A stretch of 64,000 bases of DNA from Nocardia suismassiliense (GTDB lineage: Bacteria > Actinomycetota > Actinomycetes > Mycobacteriales > Mycobacteriaceae), in contig NZ_LT985361.1 in assembly GCF_900269665.1 (NCBI RefSeq), positions 6,764,649-6,828,648 on the forward strand. Reading direction: 5' to 3'. This document shows, one piece after another, positions 52,379-61,503 of this stretch. The notes beneath the pieces were generated by a model that ran no database searches, was not told the DNA's origin, and saw only the letters and a program-made list of their open reading frames with translations. Made by a program: the position numbers and the translations under genes. The first letter of the stretch is position 1. Every line of letters begins with the position of its first letter.

Positions 52379-53270
52379 ATGCCCCAAGGCGGCGACATCA
52401 CGTGCCGAACGGGACATCACGGCCCTACTCGCCCTCCCCCGCCGACATGTCCCGGGACGGCGAACATTCCGTGCCGAGCGGGACACGACGGCAGGCCCAC
52501 TCGCCCTCCCCGCCACCACGTCCCAAGGCAGCAAACATCCCGTCCCGAGCGGGACATCACGGCGGCCCTACTCGCACTTCCCCGCCACCACGTCCCAATG
52601 CGCCGAACACACCGCGCCGAGCGGGACATGGCGGCTGAACCACTCGTCCACTCCGCCACCATGTTCCGCAGCACCGGCCATACCGAGCGACATGCGACCC
52701 AACGCGACATGACGGCGGTCTCTCCCCGCCGCCACCACGTCCCGGGACGGCGAACATTCCGTGCCGAACGGGACATCACGGCGACCCCACTCGCACTTCC
52801 CCGCCGACATGTCCCAAAGCGCCGAACACACCGCGCCAGCGGGACATGGTGGCTGAACCACTCGTCTACTCCGCCACCATGTTCCGGAGGACCGCCCATA
52901 TCGAGCGAAACACGCGCCAGCCCCAGCGTGAGCAACCTAGTCCACCTCGCAGCGCTCAGCCATCGGCAGACCGACCCGAACGGGACATCACGGCAGGCTC
53001 ACTCGCACCTCCCCGCCGCCACTACGCCCCGCACGCCGACCCATCCCGACGACAGACCGACCCAATCGGGACATGACGGCGGCCCCACTCGCCCTCCCCC
53101 GCCACCACGTCCCAAGGGAGCAAACATCTTGTCCCGTGCGGGACATGACGGCGACCCCACTCGCACTTCCGCGCCACCACGTCCCGAGGCAGCGAACATT
53201 CCGTGCCGAGCGGGACATGTTGGCGGGACTATTCGTTTCCGCCACCATGTCGCGCGAGGGCTGACCGCAG
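52379..53270. repeat. Tandem array of about twelve degenerate 67-83-bp units
   Basis: Units begin with A(C/T)GTCCC and end with CCGCCACC. Starts are near 52379, 52446, 52518, 52591, 52661, 52737, 52809, 52879, (52951 degenerate), 53024, 53107, 53179 and 53247. Common words include CGAACATTCCGTGCCGA, CGGGACAT(C/G)ACGGC and CACTCGCACTTCCCCGCC. Each unit carries GTCCC and GGGAC facing each other, so it can fold, and a smaller inner inverted pair (CCGT/ACGG). Pairs of units share extra similarity (for example 52591 and 52809), so the array grew by copying two or more units at once. The array contains no gene. Confidence 0.9.
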
Positions 53271-53272
53271 CA

Positions 53273-55171
53273 TCACTGGGAAGCTGGGCGCTCCAGGAGG
53301 GCGATGCATTCTACGTGGTGGGTGCCGGGGAAGGCGTCGAAGGCTCGGAGGTTGGTGAGGTGGTAGCCGGCGGCTTGGTAGAGGCCTAGGTCTCGGGCGA
53401 AAGCGGCTGGGTCGCAGCCTATGTGGACGATTCGGAGGGGGCCGGTGGTGGTGATGGCGGTGATGACGTCTTTGCCTGCGCCTGCTCGTGGGGGGTCTAG
53501 GACGATGACGTCGGGGGATGCGCCATCGACGCGTTCGGCGACCCAGCGTTCTACCCGTTGGGCGTGCAGGTCGACCCAGGGCAGGTCGCGTAGTGCGGCG
53601 GTGCCGTCGGCGACTGCGGGGCGAGATGATTCGACCGCGAGGACCGCGCCGGTCTGGCCTACCTGTGCGGCCAGTCGGGCGGCGAAAACACCGGCGCCAC
53701 TGTACAAGTCCCAGGCCAAGCCGCCGGGACGCAAACCGGACCACTCGGCGACGAGATCCGAATAGCACTGTGCCGCACCGTGATGCGCCTGCCAGAAGCC
53801 TGTCGCCGAGACCTCCCACCGGCGCTCCGCCACATACTCGACCGCTCGCCCGGTACCGGAGATCAACCACTCCTCGCGCGACGCATGGGTAGCCGCCCGC
53901 CGAGCCGACGCACTGCGCCGCTCCCCGGCCTGCGGTGTCTCCAGCCGCCCGTCCGCGTCGTACCGCTCCGCGCCACGTTCATCGGCGCCACGCGACGCCG
54001 CGCGACCGTGCGGCCCAGCATCATCACGACCGCCCGCCGCATCACGCGACTTACCGCGTCCACCGCCGACGCGATCATCATTGCCGTGCCGATCTAAACC
54101 TTCGCGATGGTTGCCGTCAGCGGTATTACGGCCGCTCGACACATCGTCGTGGCTCCCACCGCCGGAATCCGGCCGACTCCCGCGCCGCGCATCACCCGCG
54201 CTCCAGACGCCGCCGATCTCACCCGGTCGGCGGCGATGGCCGCGGCCGGTGACACCCGGCACATCGTCGCTACCCGGCTTGCCGCTTGGGCGGCGACGGT
54301 TGTCCCGCTCGACTCCACCTCGCGCCTCAGCACCACGCCCGGCATCGGCCCGGTCCTCGCGCCCGCCCGGGTTGTGCGACTTCCGCCCACGCTCGTCGTC
54401 CCCGCGCGAGTTACCGGGTTCGGCCCCGGGCCGCCGGCGATCACCGCGCTCGGCACGATCACCTCGTTCGGTGCGACCCCGGCGGTCGCGACCGCGCCCA
54501 CGGCGTTCCTCACCCGGCTCGGCCCGCTGCCATTCACCGGAGCGCGACCGCCGCTCCCCCTCGACCGCAGGCGCCAACTCGATAATGTGCCGCACCCCGT
54601 CACCATCCACGGCGATCACCAAATCCGCACCGGGCGTCCACAATCGATCCGCCACACCGTCGAGCGCCCCCGAAACCGGCTGCGGGCAGCGCAGATCCGT
54701 GATCACCTCGGTGCTGCGGTATCCATGAACCCCGGCTCGCCCCTCGGCATCAACGGCCAACCGGATCCGGGTACGCCACCCACCGGTGGTGTCACCGGCG
54801 CCGGCGATCGGTTCGACAACAACCTCCCGCTCGATCCCCGCAAGCCTGCGCAGCTGTTCAGCAACCACCGAAGCCTTAAGCGCCCGTTGAGCTTTCGGAG
54901 TCGCATAGGAGAAATCGCAGCACCCCGCACCACCCGGCCCGGAGACGGGGCAGGTGGCGGGAACGCGGTCCGGTGACGGTTCGAGGATCTCCACCGCATC
55001 GGCACGGCAGAACGACCCACCACGATCCTCGGTGACGCGCACCCGCACCAGCTCACCCGGCAACCCGTGCCGAACGAACACCACCCGGCCTTCATGCCTG
55101 CCCACACAGAACCCACCGTGTCCGGGCGGTCCGAGCCGGACCTCGAAAGTCGTGTCGCGCCAATCAGTCAT
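53273..55171 (-). CDS. TrmA/RumA-family RNA 5-methyluridine methyltransferase with large disordered insertion
   Basis: A 632-residue SAM-dependent RNA m5U methyltransferase (position of Rv2689c, which is about 400 residues long). An N-terminal TRAM domain comes first, then a Cys cluster (CPVSGPGGAGCC, residues 74-85) that would hold the iron-sulfur cluster, and the Rossmann domain with YSGAGVFAARLAAQVG (490-505), LDPPRAG (558-564) and the catalytic Cys in HIGCDPAAFARDL (586). Residues about 204-428 are a 225-residue Arg/Gly/Asp/Glu-rich low-complexity insertion that no relative I know of has. The insertion is in frame and the C-terminal motifs are intact. It follows the permease gene by 40 bases. 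Confidence 0.92.
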   Translation of the reverse strand: MTDWRDTTFEVRLGPPGHGGFCVGRHEGRVVFVRHGLPGELVRVRVTEDRGGSFCRADAVEILEPSPDRVPATCPVSGPGGAGCCDFSYATPKAQRALKASVVAEQLRRLAGIEREVVVEPIAGAGDTTGGWRTRIRLAVDAEGRAGVHGYRSTEVITDLRCPQPVSGALDGVADRLWTPGADLVIAVDGDGVRHIIELAPAVEGERRSRSGEWQRAEPGEERRGRGRDRRGRTERGDRAERGDRRRPGAEPGNSRGDDERGRKSHNPGGREDRADAGRGAEARGGVERDNRRRPSGKPGSDDVPGVTGRGHRRRPGEIGGVWSAGDARRGSRPDSGGGSHDDVSSGRNTADGNHREGLDRHGNDDRVGGGRGKSRDAAGGRDDAGPHGRAASRGADERGAERYDADGRLETPQAGERRSASARRAATHASREEWLISGTGRAVEYVAERRWEVSATGFWQAHHGAAQCYSDLVAEWSGLRPGGLAWDLYSGAGVFAARLAAQVGQTGAVLAVESSRPAVADGTAALRDLPWVDLHAQRVERWVAERVDGASPDVIVLDPPRAGAGKDVITAITTTGPLRIVHIGCDPAAFARDLGLYQAAGYHLTNLRAFDAFPGTHHVECIALLERPASQ

Positions 55172-55211
55172 GCCCACGCCTCGTCTGCACTCGTTTCCCG
55201 ACAGGCAACTC

Positions 55212-57212
55212 TCATGTGCGGTCGTCGTAACCGCGGCGCACCGCACCGGGCGCGTTCACCATGCCCGGCGTCCGCGCCCGCGTCGACGAGGTCAACTGCC
55301 ACGGCACGCTGGTCACCATCACTCCGGGCTCGAAAAGCAAACGGCCCTTGAGGCGCAACGCACTCTGGTTGTGCAGGATCTGTTCCCACCAGTGCCCCAC
55401 CACGTACTCGGGGATGAACACGGTCACGACGTCGCGCGGCGAATCCTTGCGCACCCGCTTGACGTAGTCGAGCACGGGCTTGGTGATTTCGCGGTAGGGC
55501 GACTCGATCACCTTGAGCGGCACGGTGACGTCGCTCTTCTCCCATTCGCGCACGAGCGCCCTGGTGTCCGCCTCGTCGACGTTCACGGTGATCGCTTCCA
55601 GCGTGTCCGGCCGGGTGGCGCGAGCATAGGCCAGCGCGCGCCGCGTCGGCAGGTGCAGCTTGGACACCAGCACGATCGAGTGTGAGCGGCTGGGCAGCAC
55701 GCCGTCCCACTCCTGCTCCTCCAGCTCGCGCGACACCGAATCGTAGTGCTTGCGAATCATTTTCATCACGATGAAGATCGCCACCATGGTGCAGATGGCG
55801 ATGTAGGCGCCAGCGAAGAACTTGGTGATGAGCACGATGATCAGCACGGTGCCGGTCGCGCTGAGGCCGACCGCGTTGATCACCCTGGACCGCTTCATCC
55901 GCGACCGCTGTGCCGGATCGGTTTCTGTGCGCAACAATCGGGTCCAGTGCCGCAGCATGCCGGTCTGGCTCAGCACGAACGAGACGAACACGCCGACGAT
56001 ATACAGCTGGATCAGCTTCGAGACCTCGGCGCCGAACAGCACGACGAACGCGATCGCGGCACCCGACAGGAACAGGATGCCGTTACTGAAGGCCAGCCGA
56101 TCGCCGCGAGTGTGCAGCTGCCGGGGCAGGTAGCGATCCTGCGCCAGAATCGACCCCAGCACCGGGAAGCCATTGAAGGCGGTATTGGCGGCGAGCACGA
56201 GGATCAGCGCGGTCACCGTCGTGATGAAGAAGAACCCGATCGGGAACCCGTGGAACACCGTCTCGGCGAGCTGCGCGATCAGCGTCTTCTGGTGGTAGCC
56301 GGGGGGCGCGCCGATCAGATCGTCGGTGTCGTGCGCGTACACGATCCCGATCTTCTGAGCGAGGATGATGATGCCCATCAGCAATACGATCGCGAAGGTG
56401 CCCAGCATCAGCAACGTGGTGGCGGCGTTGCGCGACTTCGGTTTACGGAACGCGGGCACACCGTTGCTGATCGCCTCGACACCGGTCAGCGCGGCACAGC
56501 CGGAGGAGAACGAGCGGGCGATCAAAAAGGCGAAGGCGAGGCCATACAGATGCTCGTCCTCCGCCTTCAGCCCGAATCCGGACGATTCCGCCTGTAGATC
56601 CTCGCCGAGCACGAAGATGCGGATCAGACCCCAGCCGAGCATGACGAACATGCCGACGATGAACGCGTAGGTAGGAATGGCGAAGGCCGTGCCGGACTCG
56701 CGGACGCCGCGCAGGTTGATCGCGGTGAGCACGGCGATCGCGACCACGGCGAACAACACCTTGTGCGTGGCGACGAACGGGATCGCCGAGCCGATGTTGG
56801 ACGCGGCCGAGGAGATCGAGACGGCCACCGTGAGCACGTAGTCGACCAGCAGCGCGCTACCGACCGTCAGTCCGGCATTGGGCCCGAGGTTCGTCGTCGC
56901 AACCTCATAGTCACCCCCACCGGACGGGTAGGCGTGCACGTTTTGCCGATAGCTTGCTACGACCACCGCCATGACGAACGCGACGGCCAAACCGACCCAC
57001 GGCGCGTATATATAGGCGGAGATGCCCGCGGCGGAGAGCACGAGGAAGATTTCTTCCGGCGCGTAGGCGACCGAGGACATGGCGTCGGAGGCGAACACCG
57101 GGAGAGCGATGCGCTTCGGCAGCAGGGTATGGCCAAGCGAATCACTACGGAAAGGCCTGCCCAGCAGCATTCGTTTCGCTGCCGTCGTCAACTTGGACAC
57201 TGGAGCGAGCAT
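55212..57212 (-). CDS. APC-family amino acid permease
   Basis: A 666-residue membrane protein of the amino acid-polyamine-organocation family (position of Rv2690c). The first half has about 12 hydrophobic helices, starting after GRPFRSDSLGHTLLPKRIALPVFASDAMSSVAY (the family's typical entry). Residues about 480-650 form a soluble C-terminal domain (SIVLVSKLHLPTRRALAYAR), as in KUP-like and YdaO-type potassium/amino acid transporters. It is divergent from ceoB (trkA), whose start is 149 bases away. With the two TrkA proteins this suggests a role in potassium or osmolyte transport, although this is inference. Confidence 0.92.
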   Translation of the reverse strand: MLAPVSKLTTAAKRMLLGRPFRSDSLGHTLLPKRIALPVFASDAMSSVAYAPEEIFLVLSAAGISAYIYAPWVGLAVAFVMAVVVASYRQNVHAYPSGGGDYEVATTNLGPNAGLTVGSALLVDYVLTVAVSISSAASNIGSAIPFVATHKVLFAVVAIAVLTAINLRGVRESGTAFAIPTYAFIVGMFVMLGWGLIRIFVLGEDLQAESSGFGLKAEDEHLYGLAFAFLIARSFSSGCAALTGVEAISNGVPAFRKPKSRNAATTLLMLGTFAIVLLMGIIILAQKIGIVYAHDTDDLIGAPPGYHQKTLIAQLAETVFHGFPIGFFFITTVTALILVLAANTAFNGFPVLGSILAQDRYLPRQLHTRGDRLAFSNGILFLSGAAIAFVVLFGAEVSKLIQLYIVGVFVSFVLSQTGMLRHWTRLLRTETDPAQRSRMKRSRVINAVGLSATGTVLIIVLITKFFAGAYIAICTMVAIFIVMKMIRKHYDSVSRELEEQEWDGVLPSRSHSIVLVSKLHLPTRRALAYARATRPDTLEAITVNVDEADTRALVREWEKSDVTVPLKVIESPYREITKPVLDYVKRVRKDSPRDVVTVFIPEYVVGHWWEQILHNQSALRLKGRLLFEPGVMVTSVPWQLTSSTRARTPGMVNAPGAVRRGYDDRT

Positions 57213-57360
57213 AGGCCCCTCGATGGGTGCTCGCGCGCGTGGCTCGCAGGTTTGGGCGCGAGGCGAAGGGGGAACGTGGCCGTTGGAATGATTCGGCGGG
57301 TACCGTTCGACCGAACAAGAAGCAGACCGAACGCTTGGTTCCAGGAACGAGGTTGCACGG

Positions 57361-58026
57361 GTGTACGTAGTGATCATGGGATGTGGGCGCGTCGGGTCGG
57401 CGCTGGCCCGCGCCCTGGTCCGGGTCGGCCATGAGGTCACCGTGATCGACCGGGACCCCGCCGCCTTCCTGCGCCTCGGCCAGGACTTCACCGGCGAGCG
57501 GGTGACCGGCGTAGGTTTCGATCGAGATGTGTTGGTGCGGGCCGGAATCGAGCGGGCCGACGCGTTCGCCGCGGTCTCCTCCGGCGACAACTCCAACATC
57601 ATCTCCGCGCGGGTGGCGCGCGAGATGTTCGGCATCGAGCGGGTGGTCGCCCGGATCTACGATGCGAAGCGGGCCGCGGTCTACGAGCGGCTCGGCATCC
57701 CGACCATCGCGACGGTGCCGTGGACCACCGACCGCTTCCTGCGCACCCTCATCGGGGACAGCAGCACCACCACCTGGCGCGAACCCACCGGCACGGTAGC
57801 TGTGACGCAGCTGACGCTGCACGAGGACTGGTATGGCCGGACCGTGCGCAATCTGGAACGCGACGTCCGGGTGCGGGTCGCGTTCATCCTGCGATTCGGT
57901 CAGGGCCTGCTGCCCGACAGCAAGACCATCGTGCAGGCCGACGACGTCGTCTATGTCGCCGCGACCTCCGGGTCCGTGGGTGAGGCCATCGCGTTGGCAG
58001 GCAAGCCCCCCGTGAGCGAGGACTGA
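57361..58026 (+). CDS. ceoB: TrkA-family potassium uptake protein CeoB
   Basis: A 221-residue regulatory subunit of potassium transport with a Rossmann RCK-N domain (YVVIMGCGRVGSALARAL, residues 2-19; acidic residue VIDRD binds the ribose of NAD/NADH near 32) and a C-terminal RCK-C domain (residues about 140-215). It starts at a GTG. The stop is two bases before the ATG of ceoC, so both are made together and likely form a heteromeric gating ring. Gene order is the same as Rv2691-Rv2692. Confidence 0.95.
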   Translation: MYVVIMGCGRVGSALARALVRVGHEVTVIDRDPAAFLRLGQDFTGERVTGVGFDRDVLVRAGIERADAFAAVSSGDNSNIISARVAREMFGIERVVARIYDAKRAAVYERLGIPTIATVPWTTDRFLRTLIGDSSTTTWREPTGTVAVTQLTLHEDWYGRTVRNLERDVRVRVAFILRFGQGLLPDSKTIVQADDVVYVAATSGSVGEAIALAGKPPVSED

Positions 58027-58028
58027 AC

Positions 58029-58700
58029 ATGAAAGTGGCCATCGCCGGAGCGGGCGCCGTCGGCCGATCCATCGCCAGGGAACTCCTGCGCGGTGGACAC
58101 AACGTCATGCTGCTGGAGCGTCAGCTCGACCACATCGAGCCGGAAGCGATCCCGGACGCCGTCTGGGTGCACGCGGACGCCTGCGAGCTCGCGTTGCTCG
58201 AGGACGCGGGACTGGAAACGTATGAGGTGGTCATCGCGGCCACCGGTGACGACAAAGCCAATCTGGTGCACAGCCTGCTCGCCAAGACCGAGTTCGGCGT
58301 GCGCCGGGTGGTCGCGCGGGTGAACGATCCGCGCAACGAGTGGCTCTTCGACGAGTCGTGGGGTGTCGATGTCGCGGTGTCCACACCGCGCCTGCTCGCC
58401 TCGCTGGTCGAAGAGGCGGTCACCGTCGGCGATCTGGTGCGCCTGATGACGTTGCGGCAGGGTCAGGCCAACCTGGTTGAGATCACCCTGCCCGGCGATA
58501 CCGCGCTCGCCGGCAAGCCGGTGCGCACGCTCACCCTGCCGCGCGACGCCGCCCTGGTGACGATTCTGCGCGGCGGCCGGGTGATCGTGCCGCAGCCCGA
58601 CGATCCGTTCGAGGGCGACGACGAACTGCTGTTCGTGACCTCGGTGGAGGCCGAAGAGGACCTGCGCGTCGAACTGGCCAACCACGGCATCAAGCCTTGA
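58029..58700 (+). CDS. ceoC: TrkA-family potassium uptake protein CeoC
   Basis: A 223-residue partner of CeoB with the same layout: RCK-N with VAIAGAGAVGRSIARELL (residues 3-20) and MLLERQ at the ribose site, and RCK-C from about residue 140 (LTLPRDAALVTILRGGRVIVPQPDD). The first Rossmann glycine motif is GAGAVG. A matching transport pore (TrkH/APC type) could be the divergent permease upstream. Confidence 0.95.
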   Translation: MKVAIAGAGAVGRSIARELLRGGHNVMLLERQLDHIEPEAIPDAVWVHADACELALLEDAGLETYEVVIAATGDDKANLVHSLLAKTEFGVRRVVARVNDPRNEWLFDESWGVDVAVSTPRLLASLVEEAVTVGDLVRLMTLRQGQANLVEITLPGDTALAGKPVRTLTLPRDAALVTILRGGRVIVPQPDDPFEGDDELLFVTSVEAEEDLRVELANHGIKP

Positions 58701-58736
58701 CTCCCCGACAGGGCTGATGCACGGCCGCTTCGACGG

Positions 58737-59360
58737 TCAGGCGGCCTTCAGTTCCGCACGCAGTTTGTTCAGCGCGCGATGCTGCATCACCCGGACCACG
58801 CCGGGGCTGGTGCCGATCGCCTCGGCGGTCTGCGCCGCCGACCAGCCGAGCACGATGCGCATGACCAGCACCTCGCGGTGCGCCGGGGCCAGGATCTTCA
58901 TGAGTTCCTTGGTGGCCGCGCGCCGTTCGGACGCCAGCGCCCATTCCTCGGGCCCGGCCTCGTTCGACGGCGTGTCCGGCATCTCGGCCATCGGGTAGGT
59001 GGGGTGCTGCTGGGAGCGGCGGAACGCGTCGGCGACCTTGTTCGCCGCGATGCCGTAGACGAAGGCGAGGAACGACTTGCCCTGATCCCGGTAGCGCGGG
59101 ATCGCGTTCACCGTGGCGATCAGGATCTCCTGCACCACATCGTCGGCGGTGACTTGCAGGTGGGCCGTATTACCAAGGCGGGCACCGCAATACCGGCGCA
59201 CCAGCGGATGGACGACCCGGACGATCTCGGTGATGGCGGCGCGGTCACCGGCCGCCGCGGCGCCGATCAACGCATCCAGTTCGGCTGCCACCCGGCGACT
59301 CTCCGACAGGGCCGGCGTGCGGTTCTTCGACAATGCTGCGGTGTTGTGCTCGGTAGCCAC
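58737..59360 (-). CDS. SigD/ShbA-like ECF RNA polymerase sigma factor
   Basis: A 207-residue ECF sigma factor. Region 2 is DDVVQEILIATVNAIPRYRDQG with the -10-recognising YGIAANKVADAFRR near 100; region 4 is ILAPAHREVLVMRIVLGWSAAQTAEAIG with recognition helix VRVMQHRALNKLRAE near the end. The pattern closely recalls mycobacterial SigD (PRYRDRG, YGIAAHKVAD). The GTG at 59360 with AGGAAAGGA upstream is used; the longer frame is a shadow. It is inserted between ceoC and the DUF3159 gene, where M. tuberculosis has no sigma gene. No anti-sigma factor gene is adjacent. Twin ACGATCGT sites lie upstream. Confidence 0.92.
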   Translation of the reverse strand: MATEHNTAALSKNRTPALSESRRVAAELDALIGAAAAGDRAAITEIVRVVHPLVRRYCGARLGNTAHLQVTADDVVQEILIATVNAIPRYRDQGKSFLAFVYGIAANKVADAFRRSQQHPTYPMAEMPDTPSNEAGPEEWALASERRAATKELMKILAPAHREVLVMRIVLGWSAAQTAEAIGTSPGVVRVMQHRALNKLRAELKAA

Positions 59361-59532
59361 GTCCGAGTCCTTTCCTACGATCGTGCGCTGTTTTTCGTAC
59401 ACAACGATCGTCTGACGAACTCGGACCACCAGCCAGACACCCCAGGGTGGGTAACCCCCCACCTCGGCGGGGGATTTACCCCACCCCTGATGGTTTTCGC
59501 GGGAAAGATCCGCAGGGTTAACGCTTTACGCG

Positions 59533-60237
59533 TCAGACCGCGGGCGCGGTCTTGGTGGGCAGGTGACCCGCGCGGCGCACCGCCCACACCGTCACCGCGA
59601 GCGCGACCGCAGTCAGCGGCCAGCCCATCGCGATGCGCGCGAACGCGAGCCAGCCGGTGCGGTCGGTGTCGTAGAGCTGCGACTGCACCAGGTAGCGGGC
59701 GCCGAAGACCACCATCCAGGCGGCGGTCGCGAAGTAGTAGAGGCGCTGCACACGCTGATCGGCGCGCCAGTCGGTGCCGTGGCCGTTCAGCACGCCCCAG
59801 ATCACGCCGACCAGCGGCCAGCGCACCAGCATCGACACCAGGAACACGCCCGCGTAGACCAGGCTGGTGTAGATGCCGAACAGGAAGAAGCCCTTGGCCT
59901 CCCCCATCCGGTAAGCGATGAACGCGCAGATCCCGACGCCGAGGAAGCCGGAGATGGCGGGCTGGATGGGGCTGCGCCGGAACAGGCGCCAGACCAGGAT
60001 GAGCGCGGCCACCCCGAGGGCGGCCCAGATCGCCGCGGTCAGCCCGGCGAAACTGTTCACGGGGACGAACACGACAACGGGAACGGTCGAGGAGATCAGG
60101 CCGCTGAAACCGCCCAACTGCTCGAGCAACGTCTGCTCCGCGGCGACCTCTTCAGGGTCGAGAGCCGCTGCGGGCTCGATCTGTTCGGTCGTGGGGGTCG
60201 GTTCGCCCGTGGGGGCGTTGTCGTTGCTCGATGGCAT
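59533..60237 (-). CDS. DUF3159 membrane protein
   Basis: A 234-residue integral membrane protein of the DUF3159 family (position of Rv2693c). About six hydrophobic helices follow an acidic N-terminal tail of about 60 residues. It is conserved in actinobacteria but its function is unknown. Typical stretches are LLEQLGGFSGLISSTVPVVVF, IQPAISGFLGVGICAFIAYR and RWPLVGVIWGVLNGHGTDWR. It starts 3 bases after the OB-fold gene ends and is very likely co-translated with it. Confidence 0.9.
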   Translation of the reverse strand: MPSSNDNAPTGEPTPTTEQIEPAAALDPEEVAAEQTLLEQLGGFSGLISSTVPVVVFVPVNSFAGLTAAIWAALGVAALILVWRLFRRSPIQPAISGFLGVGICAFIAYRMGEAKGFFLFGIYTSLVYAGVFLVSMLVRWPLVGVIWGVLNGHGTDWRADQRVQRLYYFATAAWMVVFGARYLVQSQLYDTDRTGWLAFARIAMGWPLTAVALAVTVWAVRRAGHLPTKTAPAV

Positions 60238-60240
60238 ACG

Positions 60241-60618
60241 TCAGCTGTTCCCGCGCAGTTCGTAGTAGGGGTTGTAGATCACCTTGCGGCCGTCTCGATC
60301 GCCGACGCGGCCGCGAACCAAGATACGCCGGCCCGGTTCGATACCGGGGATGCGCCGACGCCCGATCCACACCAGGGTGATGGCGTCGGTTCCGTCGAAG
60401 AATTCCGCTTGCACCGCAGCGCCCGCGGACTTCGGACACGCTTCGACACTGCGCAGCCTACCGAGCATCGTGGCCTCGTCGCCGCGGCGACACTCCGATG
60501 CGCGGCACGCTCCTGAGGCTTCCGATTTCTCGGCAAGCTCCTCGGCGTCCAACTGGTCGAGATCCTCGGTCAGTCTGCGGCCCAGACGTCGAAAATACCC
60601 TGAGGCAGCGGATGACAT
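60241..60618 (-). CDS. OB-fold nucleic acid binding domain protein
   Basis: A 125-residue protein with an OB-fold of the RecJ/aspartyl-tRNA-synthetase type (position of Rv2694c). An N-terminal helical segment with Cys (CRASECRRGDEATML) precedes the barrel: LGRLRSVEACPK, ITLVWIGRRRIPGIEPGRRI, and VRGRVGDRDGRKVIYNPYYEL. It probably binds single-stranded DNA or RNA, but the role is unknown. The ATG at 60618 is chosen over an upstream shadow start. It leads the operon with the DUF3159 gene. Confidence 0.9.
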   Translation of the reverse strand: MSSAASGYFRRLGRRLTEDLDQLDAEELAEKSEASGACRASECRRGDEATMLGRLRSVEACPKSAGAAVQAEFFDGTDAITLVWIGRRRIPGIEPGRRILVRGRVGDRDGRKVIYNPYYELRGNS

Positions 60619-60746
60619 TTCGCACGCTCTCCTGCATAGAGCAGACAGTGTGGATCGCACACCATCGTGGATTCTCAGCACGACCGGCTGTGGACGTACA
60701 CCCGCCACTGTAGATGCACCGGGGCACCCCCGCTACGCTCGGACCG

Positions 60747-61460
60747 GTGTTCGACTCCCCACACTCCGTGTCGGCCGCCCACGTCGTCGTGGCACTGCCC
60801 GGCACCGGATCCGACGCCGATTTCGCCCGTCGTGCCTTCGAGCCCGCCTGCGAAGCGCGCCGTCTAGCCGTGGTCGCCGTCGAGCCCGATCCGATGGGTG
60901 TGGTCGCGAGTTATCGCGCGGCGCTCGATGCGGCGGCCGCGGCGGGACCGATTGCTGTGGCGGGAATCTCGTTGGGCGCCGCGGTCGCGATCGAGTGGGC
61001 GGCCGAGCATCCGGACCAGGTCGTCGGGGTGGTGGCGGCGCTGCCCGCGTGGACCGGGCCGGACACCGCCGCCTGCCCCGCGACGTTGAGTGCGGGGGCG
61101 ACCGCCGCGCAGTTGCGCGCCGACGGCTTGGACGCGGTGGTCGAGCGGATGCGGGCGAGCAGTCCGCGCTGGCTGGCCGACGCGCTGACCCGGTCGTGGC
61201 GCGCGCAGTGGCCGAATCTGCCTGCGGCACTGGAGGAAGCGGCCGACTACAAGTGGCCGGGCACCGAGCGGCTCGGCACCCTCGACGTGCCGGTCGCGGT
61301 GGTCACAGCGATCGACGATCCGGTGCATCCGTTCGCGATCGCCGAGGAATGGGCAGCGCTCATCCCGCGCTCCGCGATCCACCGGATCACGCTCGCCGAC
61401 CTCGGCGCGGACCCGGCGATCCTGGGGCACACGGGATTTGCCGCGCTGGCGCGCAGTTAG
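60747..61460 (+). CDS. Alpha/beta hydrolase
   Basis: A protein of about 237 residues with the alpha/beta hydrolase fold (position of Rv2695). The nucleophile elbow is AGISLGAAVA (GxSxG, Ser near residue 75), with oxyanion region VVALPGTGSDADF and a His near the end (ILGHTGFA). The substrate is unknown. A GTG at 60747 preceded by TACGCT at the distance of a leaderless -10 box is used; an ATG at 60714 is the alternative. It is divergent from the OB-fold gene. Confidence 0.87.
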   Translation: MFDSPHSVSAAHVVVALPGTGSDADFARRAFEPACEARRLAVVAVEPDPMGVVASYRAALDAAAAAGPIAVAGISLGAAVAIEWAAEHPDQVVGVVAALPAWTGPDTAACPATLSAGATAAQLRADGLDAVVERMRASSPRWLADALTRSWRAQWPNLPAALEEAADYKWPGTERLGTLDVPVAVVTAIDDPVHPFAIAEEWAALIPRSAIHRITLADLGADPAILGHTGFAALARS

Positions 61461-61503
61461 CCAGGCAGCGCGCCGGGCAGTCAGCTGTCGACGCGCAGTC
61501 GAG

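Noticed and set aside
52379..53270. CRISPR array
   Set aside because: The units are degenerate along their whole length, with no identical short repeats, no unique spacers and no cas gene in the window.
52379..53389. Open frames through the tandem array
   Set aside because: They simply translate the repeat; no start signal, no domain, and several frames are open equally.
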